Origin: Mycobacterium vicinigordonae
GTDB lineage: Bacteria; Actinomycetota; Actinomycetes; Mycobacteriales; Mycobacteriaceae
Assembly (NCBI RefSeq): GCF_013466425.1
Contig: NZ_CP059165.1
Span: forward strand, 4,960,001-5,024,000
Reading direction: 5' to 3'
Length of the DNA: 64,000 nt
Position numbers and translations under genes: made by a program. The stretch's first letter is position 1. Each line of letters opens with the position of its first letter. Below the pieces are notes generated by a model. The model was given only the letters and a program-made list of their open reading frames with translations. It ran no database searches and was not told the origin of the DNA. Of the stretch, positions 8,347 through 16,455 are shown in pieces.

Positions 8347-9410
8347 CGCGAGTCGTGCAGTACTCCACCGGCAACGTCGGCCGGCACGCCCTGCGCATGC
8401 TGATCGAGCGGCCGGACCTCGAATTGGTCGGGGTACATGCATCCAGCCCCGGCAAAGTTGGGCGCGACGCCGCCGAACTGTGCGGCCTTCGCGAGCCGAC
8501 CGGGGTGACGGCAACCGACGACGTCGAGGCGCTCGCCGCGCTGCATGCCGACTGCGTCGTCTACACCTCACAGGCCGAAACCCGGCCCAAAGAAGCGATT
8601 TCAGAGATCACTCGGTTTCTGCGCGCCGGCACCAATGTGGTCGGGTCCTCGTTCGTGTGGATGGTGGCGCCCGACCAAGCCGACGGCTGGCTGCGCGAGC
8701 CGCTGCTGCAGGCGTGCGCCGAAGGTGACGCCACGCTCTACATCAACGGTGTTGACCCCGGCTTCTCGGGCGACACCTTGGCCTACACCGCGCTGAGCCT
8801 GGCCGAGCGCGCCACTCGCATCGCCGTGCAGGAGATCTGCGACTACGCCAGCTACGACGATGCCGAATTCACGGGCGTCAGTTTCGGTTTCGGCACTGAG
8901 CCGGAGCACACGCCGGTCATCTTCCGGCCCGGGGTGCTCGCGTCGATGTGGGGTGCGCAGGTGCGTAGCCTGGCTCAAGACCTGGGCGTGGAACTTGACG
9001 AGATTCGGGAACGCTGCGAGAAATGGGTGACACCCGAGCCGATTGACTGCGTGATGATGCACGTCGACCCGGGACAGGTCGCCGCCGTCCGGTTCGGCGT
9101 CGAGGGATTGCGTGACGGCGAAGTCGTCATCACCATGGAACACGTCAACAGGCTCGGTCCGCAGACCGCGCCCTACTGGGCCTATCCCCCAGATGGTCGG
9201 CTCGGCGTGCACCGTGTGGTGGTGGAAGGCAGCCCGGGCGTCGAAATCAACACTCACTTGGATGGTAGTGGCGACCACAACGAGGGCGGTGTAATCGCTA
9301 CGGCCGCAAGGGTTGTCAATGTGATCGAGGCGGTCTGTGCCGCGCCGCGCGGAGTCCTGGCCGCCCACGACCTACGGCCGCTCGATCATCTGCGCGGCGT
9401 GATGTGGTGA
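8343..9410 (+). CDS. DapB-like NAD(P)-dependent oxidoreductase
   Basis: This 355-residue protein has an N-terminal Rossmann fold, RVVQYSTGNVGRHALRMLIE, then LELVGVHASSPGKVGRDAAE, as in dihydrodipicolinate-reductase-like and 2,4-diaminopentanoate dehydrogenase-like proteins. The second half (from about residue 135, NGVDPGFSGDTL) is a substrate domain common in mycobacterial homologues of unknown substrate. It is not expected to be the lysine-pathway DapB, which is shorter. ATG 8343 overlaps the upstream remnant stop (ATGA), and the TetR gene follows after 4 bp, so the genes form one operon. Confidence 0.78.
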   Translation: MTRVVQYSTGNVGRHALRMLIERPDLELVGVHASSPGKVGRDAAELCGLREPTGVTATDDVEALAALHADCVVYTSQAETRPKEAISEITRFLRAGTNVVGSSFVWMVAPDQADGWLREPLLQACAEGDATLYINGVDPGFSGDTLAYTALSLAERATRIAVQEICDYASYDDAEFTGVSFGFGTEPEHTPVIFRPGVLASMWGAQVRSLAQDLGVELDEIRERCEKWVTPEPIDCVMMHVDPGQVAAVRFGVEGLRDGEVVITMEHVNRLGPQTAPYWAYPPDGRLGVHRVVVEGSPGVEINTHLDGSGDHNEGGVIATAARVVNVIEAVCAAPRGVLAAHDLRPLDHLRGVMW

Positions 9411-9414
9411 ACCA

Positions 9415-10053
9415 ATGACCGCACCACGCAGACCCCCCGGCGGCGGACAGGCGCGTGCCGAGCGAAGTCGCCAAGCCGTCATCGACGAAACGGTTCGCTA
9501 CATCCTGAAAGAGGGATTCGCACCACCGAGCATGCGTCAGATCACCGAACGAGCCGGATTGACCTGGGGCGTGGTGCAATACCACTTCGGCGATTTGGAT
9601 GGCATTCTAATGGCAGTGGCGGACAAGGGGTTCGCCGAGCTGCTCGAGACGCTCGACGCACTGCCCGGCCAGGCCGCACGGATACCACCCGAGGATCGGC
9701 CGGCGTTCGTCGTCGAATCGGTATGGCGCGGCATCTCCAGCCCCACCTCGATGGCCGCCCTGGAAATCCTGATCGCTACCCGCGGCGCCCGCACCGCGAC
9801 GGCCAACGCCCATCTGGCCGCCATGTCGGCGCGGATGAGCGAGATCGGCGAGCACCTTGGCGCCGGCATCGACCCGGCGCAGGCAAGCCGGTTGGGCAAC
9901 CTCATCTGGGCCACTGTCCGCGGCCTGGCGGCATTACAGCTGACCTGGCCCCGCCCCTTGGACAGCACCCGCGACCGCGCGATGCTCGTCGAAGTCATTC
10001 GTGCATACCTGGCCGGGCAACAACTCGAACCGAAAGAGAGACTCAACCTATGA
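9415..10053 (+). CDS. TetR family transcriptional regulator (operon-internal)
   Basis: This 212-residue regulator has the N-terminal helix-turn-helix SMRQITERAGLTWGVVQYHF, followed by GDLDGILMAVADKGF and a helical effector domain. It sits 4 bp after the DapB-like gene and overlaps the BpoB-like gene by four bases (ATGA), so the regulator is made with the enzymes it probably controls. The palindrome at 8018-8031 is a plausible operator. Effector unknown. Confidence 0.86.
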   Translation: MTAPRRPPGGGQARAERSRQAVIDETVRYILKEGFAPPSMRQITERAGLTWGVVQYHFGDLDGILMAVADKGFAELLETLDALPGQAARIPPEDRPAFVVESVWRGISSPTSMAALEILIATRGARTATANAHLAAMSARMSEIGEHLGAGIDPAQASRLGNLIWATVRGLAALQLTWPRPLDSTRDRAMLVEVIRAYLAGQQLEPKERLNL

Positions 10054-10898
10054 GCAGCCCCCAGACAGTCGAATTCTCCGGGGTCGACGGGCTCACCCTG
10101 ATCGCCGACGAGTGGAACCGCGGCAGCGGCTCCGATCGGCCCACTATCCTGATGCTGCACGGCGGTGGCCAGAATCGGTTCTCCTGGAAGAACACCGGGC
10201 AGATCCTGGCCGACGACGGCTACCACGTAGTCGCGATCGATACCCGCGGACACGGCGACAGCGACCGCTCACCCGACGCCGACTACGACGTGGAGACCCT
10301 GGCTGCCGACGTGCTGCACGTCCTGAATGCGATCGGCCGGTCGGTGGTGATCATCGGGGCCAGCATGGGCGGGCTGACCGGGATCCTCGTTGCAGATCGG
10401 GCCGGGCCGGAAAAGGTCACCAAGCTGGTGCTCGTCGACGTGGTGCCGCGATTCGAGAAGGACGGCAGTGCCCGTATCCGGGATTTCATGATGACCAACA
10501 TCGACGGCTTCGAAACCCTGGAACAGGCCGCCGACGCGGTGGCCGCCTACCTGCCGCACCGCACCAGACCGCGCAGTCCCGAGGGACTCAAGAAGAACCT
10601 GCGACTGCGCGACGGGCGCTGGCACTGGCATTGGGATCCGGCATTTATGACCAAGCCCGGCGACGATCCGGAACTGCGCACCGAGGGCTTCGAGCAGGCC
10701 GCCACCAACCTGACCATCCCGGTGTTGCTGATACGAGGCAAGCTGTCCGACGTGGTCAGCCCCGAGGGCGTCGAGCACTTCCTGACACAGGTGCCCCGAG
10801 CGGAGTTTGTCGAACTGACCAACGCCGGACACACCGCGGCGGGCGACGACAACGACGCATTCAGCGACGTGGTGGTGGCATTCGTCGAGCGCGAGTGA
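10050..10898 (+). CDS. bpoB: Alpha/beta hydrolase, BpoB-like (annotated elsewhere as non-haem peroxidase)
   Basis: This 282-residue hydrolase has the oxyanion-hole motif LMLHGGGQNRFSWK near residue 33, the nucleophile elbow IIGASMGGLTG with Ser near residue 100, an acid-bearing segment RGKLSDVVSPEG and a C-terminal His in NAGHTAAGDDND. In H37Rv the counterpart Rv1123c (bpoB) lies next to gnd2, as here. The peroxidase name comes from old homology; hydrolysis of an ester or C-C bond is more likely. The start is fixed by an ATGA overlap with the TetR stop. It is convergent with gnd2, with about 120 bp between them. Confidence 0.8.
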   Translation: MSSPQTVEFSGVDGLTLIADEWNRGSGSDRPTILMLHGGGQNRFSWKNTGQILADDGYHVVAIDTRGHGDSDRSPDADYDVETLAADVLHVLNAIGRSVVIIGASMGGLTGILVADRAGPEKVTKLVLVDVVPRFEKDGSARIRDFMMTNIDGFETLEQAADAVAAYLPHRTRPRSPEGLKKNLRLRDGRWHWHWDPAFMTKPGDDPELRTEGFEQAATNLTIPVLLIRGKLSDVVSPEGVEHFLTQVPRAEFVELTNAGHTAAGDDNDAFSDVVVAFVERE

Positions 10899-11017
10899 AG
10901 CATCGCGCCGAGTGTGAATTCGACGACGCGACACGCCGAAAATGCGTGGCAGGATTCACTTTCGGCTGGGTGGGGCTGGCCGGGGGTGAGGTCGGCGCCC
11001 GCGCCGTCCGGGCGGCC

Positions 11018-12040
11018 CTAGTTCGCCGGTTTCTCCGCATGGCCACCGAATTGCTTGCGCATCGCCGACAAAGCCTTGTTCGCGAAGTCGTCGAGGTCGC
11101 GCGAGGCGAACCGCGATTGCAGCGCCGTTGTCAGCACCGGCGCTGGCACCCCCTCGTCAATTGCCGCGATAGAGGTCCACCGGCCTTCCCCGGAGTCCGA
11201 GACCCGGCCGGAGAATTCCTTGAGCGTGGGCGATTCGTGCAATGCGATCGCGGTCAGATCCAATAGCCACGAGCCGATCACGCTGCCGCGCCGCCACACC
11301 TCGGCGACCTCGGCGATGTCGAAATCGTATTGGTAGCACTCGGGATTGGACAGCGGAGCCGTCTCGGCGTCGCCCTCTTCGATCCGTTTACCGATATCGG
11401 CGTTGCGCAGGATGTTCAGCCCCTCAGCGAGCGAAGCCATCATGCCGTATTCGATCCCGTTGTGCACCATCTTGACGAAGTGTCCGGCCCCGGACTGGCC
11501 GCAGTACAGGTAACCGTTCTCGGCCTGGTCGATGGCGCCTTCTCGGCCCGGCGTCCGTGGCGCGGCATCCACGCCGGGGGCGATCGTGGCGAAGATCGGC
11601 TCTGCGTACTCGAACGCGTCCTGATCGCCGCCGATCATCAGGCAGTATCCGCGCTCGCGGCCCCACACTCCACCGCTGGTGCCCACATCTAAGAGCCGAA
11701 TACCCTTCTCATCCAACAACTTTGCGTGTTTCAGGTCGTCACGGTAGTAGGAGTTGCCGCCGTCGATCACAATGTCGCCGGACTCGAGCGTGCCGGCGAG
11801 TTCTTCGATCACGCCGGTAGTGATGCTGCCGGCCGGCACCATCACCCAGACCAGACGCGGAGCATCGAGCTTGTCGCGCAATTCCGCCAGCGAGGTGACG
11901 CCGGTGATGTTGTCGTCCCCGGCCATCGCCTCGACCGCGTCGGAGCTGTGGTCGTACACCACGCATTGATGTCCGCCGGCGACGACGCGGCGCACAATGT
12001 TGGCGCCCATCCGGCCCAGACCGATCATGCCTAGCTGCAT
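11018..12040 (-). CDS. gnd2: 6-phosphogluconate dehydrogenase, decarboxylating (short form)
   Basis: This 340-residue enzyme converts 6-phosphogluconate to ribulose 5-phosphate in the pentose phosphate pathway. The N-terminus MQLGMIGLGRMGANIVRR is the dinucleotide-binding GxGxxG. Substrate and catalytic residues lie in VIDGGNSYYRDD, in the block LLDVGTSGGVWGRERGYCLM, and in GHFVKMVHNGIEYGMM with the catalytic Lys. The length matches Rv1122 and is shorter than the roughly 480-residue E. coli type. A GAGGAG about 11 bases upstream supports ATG 12040. In H37Rv zwf1 lies beside gnd2; here that position holds a cyclase gene instead. Confidence 0.94.
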   Translation of the reverse strand: MQLGMIGLGRMGANIVRRVVAGGHQCVVYDHSSDAVEAMAGDDNITGVTSLAELRDKLDAPRLVWVMVPAGSITTGVIEELAGTLESGDIVIDGGNSYYRDDLKHAKLLDEKGIRLLDVGTSGGVWGRERGYCLMIGGDQDAFEYAEPIFATIAPGVDAAPRTPGREGAIDQAENGYLYCGQSGAGHFVKMVHNGIEYGMMASLAEGLNILRNADIGKRIEEGDAETAPLSNPECYQYDFDIAEVAEVWRRGSVIGSWLLDLTAIALHESPTLKEFSGRVSDSGEGRWTSIAAIDEGVPAPVLTTALQSRFASRDLDDFANKALSAMRKQFGGHAEKPAN

Positions 12041-12155
12041 AGTTTTTCGTCTCCTCAACGTCGCGTGCGCACGGTCCGGGCAGTCGAAGCCAACCCTAGA
12101 CACTGGGTATTGACCCGACAAGGCGAAGCCAATCACCCGCAAGCGACCTGACAGG

Positions 12156-12989
12156 ATGGTGCCCGTGGGTGACGTGCTGCAGATCGCGCTGTACGCCCTG
12201 GCCGGGGTCGCGCTACTCGAGGCCGGTGGCCTGGTCGTGCTGTGGCAGCTACTCACCCGCAGCCGCCGAGAGGTCGAGGAACTGCAGCAGCGGGCGGACG
12301 TCCGCAACCGCCTGTGGTCCGGTGGCCGCGAGGCCGTTAAAACGGTGTGGAACACCGCAAACATCGTGCGTAAAGAAGGTTTCGGTGCGGCGGTACGCAG
12401 CTCGATCGAGGACCTGGCGGACTGGGCCGAGGTGGAGCGGCCCGACTTGGCCCGGGTCACCCCGGACGGACGAGTGGTGATTCTGTTCTCCGACATCGAG
12501 GACTCCACCTCCCTCAACGAGCGCATCGGCGACCGAGCCTGGGTCAAGCTCATCGGGGCGCACGACAAGCTGGTGCAACAGCGGGTGAAGCAGCACTCGG
12601 GGCATGTGGTCAAGAGCCAGGGCGACGGGTTTATGGTCGCCTTCGCGCGTGCCGAGCAGGCGGTGCGGTGCGGCCTGGATGTGCAACACGCACTGGCGAA
12701 GGACGCAAAACGCAGGCGGCACCACGAGATTCGGGTCCGGATCGGCATTCACATGGGGCGTTCGGTGCGCCGAGGCGACGACTTGTTCGGGCGCAACGTC
12801 GCGATGGCCGCGCGGGTCGCCGCCCAAGCCGTCGGCGGTGAGATCCTGGTCAGCGAACCGGTCCGGGACGCGGTCAGCGGCTGCGACGACATCGCCTTCG
12901 ACGAGGGCCGCGAGGTCGAGCTGAAGGGGTTCTCCGGCAGTTACCGGTTGTACGCCGTCGAGGCCGAACCCGAGCCGGATCGGGACTGA
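12156..12989 (+). CDS. Class III adenylyl cyclase with one membrane anchor (complete Rv1120c-type)
   Basis: The protein is 277 residues: one N-terminal membrane helix (about 5-30), a linker, and a class III cyclase domain from about residue 100. Catalytic features are all present: metal-binding aspartates in [12 protein letters not shown], the ATP-selecting Lys and second metal-region Asp in [13 protein letters not shown], and the Asn/Arg transition-state pair in [13 protein letters not shown]. It should make cAMP at the inner face of the membrane. The H37Rv counterpart, recalled as Rv1120c, is a shortened 164-residue protein, so this looks like the intact ancestral form. Its 3' end overlaps the opposing small membrane gene. 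Confidence 0.82.
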   Translation: MVPVGDVLQIALYALAGVALLEAGGLVVLWQLLTRSRREVEELQQRADVRNRLWSGGREAVKTVWNTANIVRKEGFGAAVRSSIEDLADWAEVERPDLARVTPDGRVVILFSDIEDSTSLNERIGDRAWVKLIGAHDKLVQQRVKQHSGHVVKSQGDGFMVAFARAEQAVRCGLDVQHALAKDAKRRRHHEIRVRIGIHMGRSVRRGDDLFGRNVAMAARVAAQAVGGEILVSEPVRDAVSGCDDIAFDEGREVELKGFSGSYRLYAVEAEPEPDRD

Positions 12990-13156
12990 AACCCTTCGGT
13001 GTCGGATTCGGCCAACCGCTGGTGCAATCTGGCCCGGATCTCGTCGGGCGTATAGGCACGGCGTTTGCGTTGGTCGCGCACCACCAGGGCGCCACCGGCG
13101 ACGACGCCTGCGACACCGGCCAGCCCAACCCACTTCCAGATGTTGCGCATCAGCAA
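12941..13156 (-). CDS. Small single-pass membrane protein of unknown function
   Basis: A 71-residue protein: [20 protein letters not shown] begins a single membrane helix (about 7-27), followed by a positively charged [20 protein letters not shown] and a Ser/Gly-rich tail. The positive-inside rule puts the C-terminal tail in the cytoplasm. Its last 49 bases overlap the 3' end of the cyclase gene on the opposite strand, and its start is 33 bp from the divergent NlpC-like gene. The [13 protein letters not shown] segment looks like a conserved amphipathic helix. I do not recognise a family. Confidence 0.6.
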   Translation of the reverse strand: MLMRNIWKWVGLAGVAGVVAGGALVVRDQRKRRAYTPDEIRARLHQRLAESDTEGFQSRSGSGSASTAYNR

Positions 13157-13189
13157 AGGCTATCGGCTGTCGTCTCTTAGAGTGCTCTG

Positions 13190-13879
13190 GTGGACTCCAA
13201 CACGCTGACCTTGGACCAAGCGCTGACCGAGACGCGCACCGGCGACCTGTGGCTGTTCCGGGGCGGTTCCCGGCCGGACCGCGCCATCCAGACGCTGACC
13301 AACGCTCCGGTGAACCACGTCGGTATGACCGTGGCCATCGATGACCTGCCGCCGCTGATCTGGCACGCCGAACTGGGCGACAAGCTGGTCGACATGTGGA
13401 CCGGCAGCAACCATCGCGGGGTCCAGCTCAACGATGCGCGCCAAGTCTTCCTGCAGTGGACCGAGCGCTACCACCAGCGTTGCTGGATTCGCCAGCTGAC
13501 GCCCTACGCGGACCGCAAGCAGGAGAACGAGCTGCTGCGGGTGATTGCCCGCATGGACGGCACCGCGTTCCCCACCACCGCGCGACTGACCGGCCGTTGG
13601 CTGCGCGGACGCTTGCCCACGCTCAACGACTGGGTTCGGGGAATCCCGTTGTTGGACAAGAAAATTAGCGAGAAGACCGAGCGACGCCGCGAAGAGCGCA
13701 AGATGAGCATCGCCACTGCGTACTGCGCGGAGACGGTCGCCATCACCTACGAGGAGATGGGGTTGCTGGTCACGGACAAGGACACCAACTGGTTCGACCC
13801 GGGCAAGTTCTGGAGCGGCGACAGTTTGCCATTGGCACCGGGATATCAGCTGGGCAAGGAGATCGCGGTCATCGCCTAG
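13190..13879 (+). CDS. Rv1118c-like protein; probable circularly permuted NlpC/P60 (YiiX-type) hydrolase
   Basis: A 229-residue protein with no signal peptide. The N-terminal GDLWLFRGGSRPDRAIQTL with APVNHVGMTV gives a conserved His. The C-terminal MSIATAYCAETVAITYEEMG supplies a conserved Cys at the start of a helix. His-first, Cys-last order is the signature of circularly permuted papain-like folds (YiiX/YaeF, lecithin-retinol acyltransferase-like). Members cleave peptide or acyl bonds, often on lipids. Rv1118c is annotated as hypothetical as far as I recall, so this family call is inference from the motif pattern. The GTG start lacks a clear ribosome-binding site. Confidence 0.62.
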   Translation: MDSNTLTLDQALTETRTGDLWLFRGGSRPDRAIQTLTNAPVNHVGMTVAIDDLPPLIWHAELGDKLVDMWTGSNHRGVQLNDARQVFLQWTERYHQRCWIRQLTPYADRKQENELLRVIARMDGTAFPTTARLTGRWLRGRLPTLNDWVRGIPLLDKKISEKTERRREERKMSIATAYCAETVAITYEEMGLLVTDKDTNWFDPGKFWSGDSLPLAPGYQLGKEIAVIA

Positions 13880-13931
13880 TGCCACTCGCGGCGCGCGTGC
13901 CGGTTGCGGGGCAAATGCGCTGTTCGCCGTG

Positions 13932-14444
13932 TCAGGCAAGCTCCAGGCGGGTGAGAACCGAAGTGGCGTTGCGGGTCAGATCGAGTACTGGGCAGTGCGC
14001 ATCGACCGCTTCCTGCAGTTCGCGGTAGCGCTGCGCGGTTTCCGGCCCCGTCACGGTAATGAGCACCCGGACCTCCTGAAACCCGGCGCGCACACTGTCG
14101 TCGAACCCGAAGAAGCCCTGGACGTCGAGATCGCCTTCGGCTTGCGCGGTGATCTCGTCGACCGCGATGCCAAGCTTCTCGGCCCAGAATCGCCAGGTGA
14201 CGATCTGGCACGACAGCAGTGATGCTAGGTAATACTCGACGGGGTTAGGGGCCTTGGATTCCCCGCCCAAGGCCGGCGGCTCGTCGACCTCGACCTGGTA
14301 CTGGCCGAGACTGATCGTGCTGGCCACCGCGTCGTGGGCGGTGGCGGCGGCCCGGAAGACGACCTGGGCGTTGACCCGATTCTGGGCGACGGCATCCTGC
14401 GTGGCCGCGATGACGGCGCCGAGCTGGCTGGTCGATGTTGTCAC
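13932..14444 (-). CDS. OsmC/Ohr family protein
   Basis: A 170-residue protein carrying the two redox cysteines of the OsmC fold: YYLASLLSCQIVTWRFWAEK near residue 98 and AVDAHCPVLDLTRN near residue 152. An Arg/Glu-bearing N-terminal strand lies in between. OsmC and Ohr proteins reduce organic hydroperoxides through a reactive Cys pair. The central insertion GFFGFDDSVRAGF is typical of the OsmC-like branch. The start is GTG. It lies at the edge of an AT-rich stretch. Confidence 0.85.
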   Translation of the reverse strand: MTTSTSQLGAVIAATQDAVAQNRVNAQVVFRAAATAHDAVASTISLGQYQVEVDEPPALGGESKAPNPVEYYLASLLSCQIVTWRFWAEKLGIAVDEITAQAEGDLDVQGFFGFDDSVRAGFQEVRVLITVTGPETAQRYRELQEAVDAHCPVLDLTRNATSVLTRLELA

Positions 14445-14730
14445 GCGGTCATCCTACGAAAGCGGCGCGGCTGGGATCGAGCGTCCGGATCAGCCTGAGC
14501 GCAATTCTATTATTGGCGAATAAGCGCTGCGGGAATATAGCGATGAAATAGAATCCGCCTTCTCCCTTTAAGGTGTGAAATAAATGGCGACGTAGACATA
14601 AGCCACACCCGTGGCGCATTGTGACTCACGCCACAAATACGCAACACGGGCGTAGCTGCGAATATCCACAATGAATGTGATCCAGGTCGCGCGACGGACT
14701 TGTCGTGTTGATCACTTCGCGTGCAGTGCG
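14445..14730. other. AT-rich intergenic stretch without a recognisable gene
   Basis: No convincing coding frame. Base composition drops sharply: the 60 bases at 14521-14580 are 45% G+C by hand count, while flanking genes are well above 60%. With the next intergenic region it brackets the orphan NlpC/P60-like gene. Confidence 0.7.
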
Positions 14731-15327
14731 TTAGGAGTTCGCCATTTCCGGCTCACCGACTGGTGCCGGCTCCGGTACCAGGTCGGGCGCCGGCACCTCG
14801 ACCGCTTCCGGGGCCGGCGGAGCGGGATCGGGTCCTACCGCGTCAACCAGTACGGCGGGGGCATCTGGGGCGAGGAGGTCGCCTTCGGGCAGGTCATCGA
14901 CCGGCAGGAACATGTGATGGGTGAATCCGGGCTGGTATGCGCCGGCCCCGCCGATCCGTACACCGCCGCCCTCGCCGCTGGAAACCGGGGTTCCGTCGGG
15001 CAGCGTCACCGCGGTGTGCCCGCCGTTCCACCCGATCACCAGCGCGTTGGGAGCCGTGCCGTGCTGGAAGCCGCGGGCAAGCAGTGCGGCCTCTTCGTTG
15101 CCGGTGTTGAACCGGCTACCGAATATCGGGCGGTCGCTGGCCGCATTCGCGACCCAAGAAGCCAGTCCCGAGCAGTCGGTGCCAGCGGGTGAATCCCCAC
15201 CCGGAATATAGGGCGTACCGGACACCTGATTAACCAGTGCCATAAGCGTCGCAAGAGCAATCATGAGGCGGGACGCTACCCACAATATGCATTGGAAATC
15301 AAAATTTGTGGTGCTCGTCACGGGCAT
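14731..15327 (-). CDS. Secreted or anchored NlpC/P60-like protein of phage-like type
   Basis: A 198-residue protein. The segment around residues 22-36 is hydrophobic (MIALATLMALVNQ) and may act as a signal or anchor. The core has the cysteine motif PAGTDCSGLASWVANAA near residue 52 and a His motif GWNGGHTAVTLPDG near residue 106, the usual Cys-then-His order of NlpC/P60 cell-wall peptidases. The last about 50 residues are a Pro/Ala/Glu-rich tail. The DCSGLASW plus GHTAV arrangement recalls mycobacteriophage tail-associated peptidases. No good ribosome-binding site was found for ATG 15327 or ATG 15264, so the start is uncertain. Confidence 0.62.
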   Translation of the reverse strand: MPVTSTTNFDFQCILWVASRLMIALATLMALVNQVSGTPYIPGGDSPAGTDCSGLASWVANAASDRPIFGSRFNTGNEEAALLARGFQHGTAPNALVIGWNGGHTAVTLPDGTPVSSGEGGGVRIGGAGAYQPGFTHHMFLPVDDLPEGDLLAPDAPAVLVDAVGPDPAPPAPEAVEVPAPDLVPEPAPVGEPEMANS

Positions 15328-15627
15328 TTAAAGAATGGCGGGACCATTTCACATACAGCAGGTATGTCACGATGCAATCTATAAACCGACACAGATGTGG
15401 TCAGTGGGACTAATGGCAATAGTTAGCAAATTACGCTACCACTCATTTTTGGCTCTTCAACTGGGCTAACAGCATGCGCAAGTTTATGCTAGCAATTAAA
15501 CCATTGGTCACATCAACCACAGGATCGGCCAATAATCAATGGTCAGACCGACGCCCGGCCGCGTAGCGGTGTACCGATGCGTGATATCGGTCACATCGAC
15601 AGGGTTGCCGAGCGCCGGCTCCTTCGA
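15328..15627. other. AT-rich intergenic region upstream of the NlpC/P60-like gene
   Basis: 300 bases without a gene. Hand counts give 45% G+C for 15421-15480 and 38% for 15481-15540, the lowest I found in the window. It lies 5' of the NlpC/P60-like gene, so it could be its promoter and a target of the AT-binding silencer Lsr2. I see no clean terminator or remnant gene in it. Confidence 0.7.
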
Positions 15628-15981
15628 TCAGTCGGGGTGGTGGACGACGTTGACCACGTTGCCATCGGGAGCCCGCACCAGAAAGCGGCGAACTCCCCAG
15701 GACTCCGTGGTGAGCGGATGCACAATCTCGTAACCCAGTTCCTGGGCCTCCCGATAGGCGCTCTCGACGTCGTCGGTATGGACTGAAATAACAGAATCCG
15801 CAACCGACGTGGCGTCTCGCGTCACCAACTGAACACTGACCCCGCTGTCGGGAGAGGTCATCCTAGCCACCCAACCCAAGTTGAACTCTTCGTCGCTTAG
15901 CCCGAGAAAGCCCGCGTAGAACTCCTTGGACTCAGCGATGTCACGCACCCGCAGATTGGCCGTAATCCTCTTGGCGTGCAA
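15628..15981 (-). CDS. Glyoxalase/VOC superfamily protein
   Basis: A 117-residue single-domain VOC protein: RITANLRVRDIAESKEFYAG at the start, a central SVISVHTDDVESAYREAQEL, and the C-terminal FLVRAPDGNVVNVVHH typical of glyoxalase/bleomycin-resistance folds. One domain implies a homodimer. The start is TTG at 15981, supported by GAGGAG five bases upstream. Metal ligands are only partly evident, so enzymatic or drug-binding roles are both open. Confidence 0.8.
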   Translation of the reverse strand: MHAKRITANLRVRDIAESKEFYAGFLGLSDEEFNLGWVARMTSPDSGVSVQLVTRDATSVADSVISVHTDDVESAYREAQELGYEIVHPLTTESWGVRRFLVRAPDGNVVNVVHHPD

Positions 15982-16030
15982 TCGATCTCCTCACTCTAGC
16001 CGCTCAGCGCTGCGCCAGCGCGGCTGGCCA

Positions 16031-16321
16031 TCACGATGGGATCACCCAGTCCGACCACCGGTTGGCGGGGTTGACGCGATATGAACCGGGAAAGATCCGC
16101 GACATTAACACCGGCATTGGTTCGGTCCCTGGGACGGTCCCCTGCCTCTTCCACACCTCAGGGTCCTGACACGACAGCTCAAAGGTGAGTTGCACGGGTA
16201 TCGACCCCGGTATGGCTTCGCTGCAGGCCTGGCTGGCCGTCACAGTCCGATCGGCATGCGCGAGCGGCGCGACGAACAGCCCAGCACCCGCCAACACAGT
16301 GCCTGCGAGCATTTTCACCAT
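16031..16321 (-). CDS. Small secreted protein of unknown function
   Basis: A 96-residue protein with a Sec signal peptide: MVKMLAGTVLAGAGLFVAPL then AHA-D, a good signal-peptidase I site near residue 24. The mature part is about 70 residues with two cysteines (QACSEAI and ELSCQDPE) that could form a disulfide, and ends with SDWVIPS. ATG 16321 is chosen because GGGAG lies 7-8 bases upstream; an ATG two codons earlier would sit directly on that sequence. No family recognised. Confidence 0.68.
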   Translation of the reverse strand: MVKMLAGTVLAGAGLFVAPLAHADRTVTASQACSEAIPGSIPVQLTFELSCQDPEVWKRQGTVPGTEPMPVLMSRIFPGSYRVNPANRWSDWVIPS

Positions 16322-16455
16322 GTGCATTCTCCCGCCGACGCACCCTAGGATACCGCTCGATTCCAACCTCGCGGACACCTCCAATGCGGGTACACAACAG
16401 CCTCTTTCGGCATAGCCCGGCCGCCATCGGCATGCGGGAGGAGGAGACTGAATCC

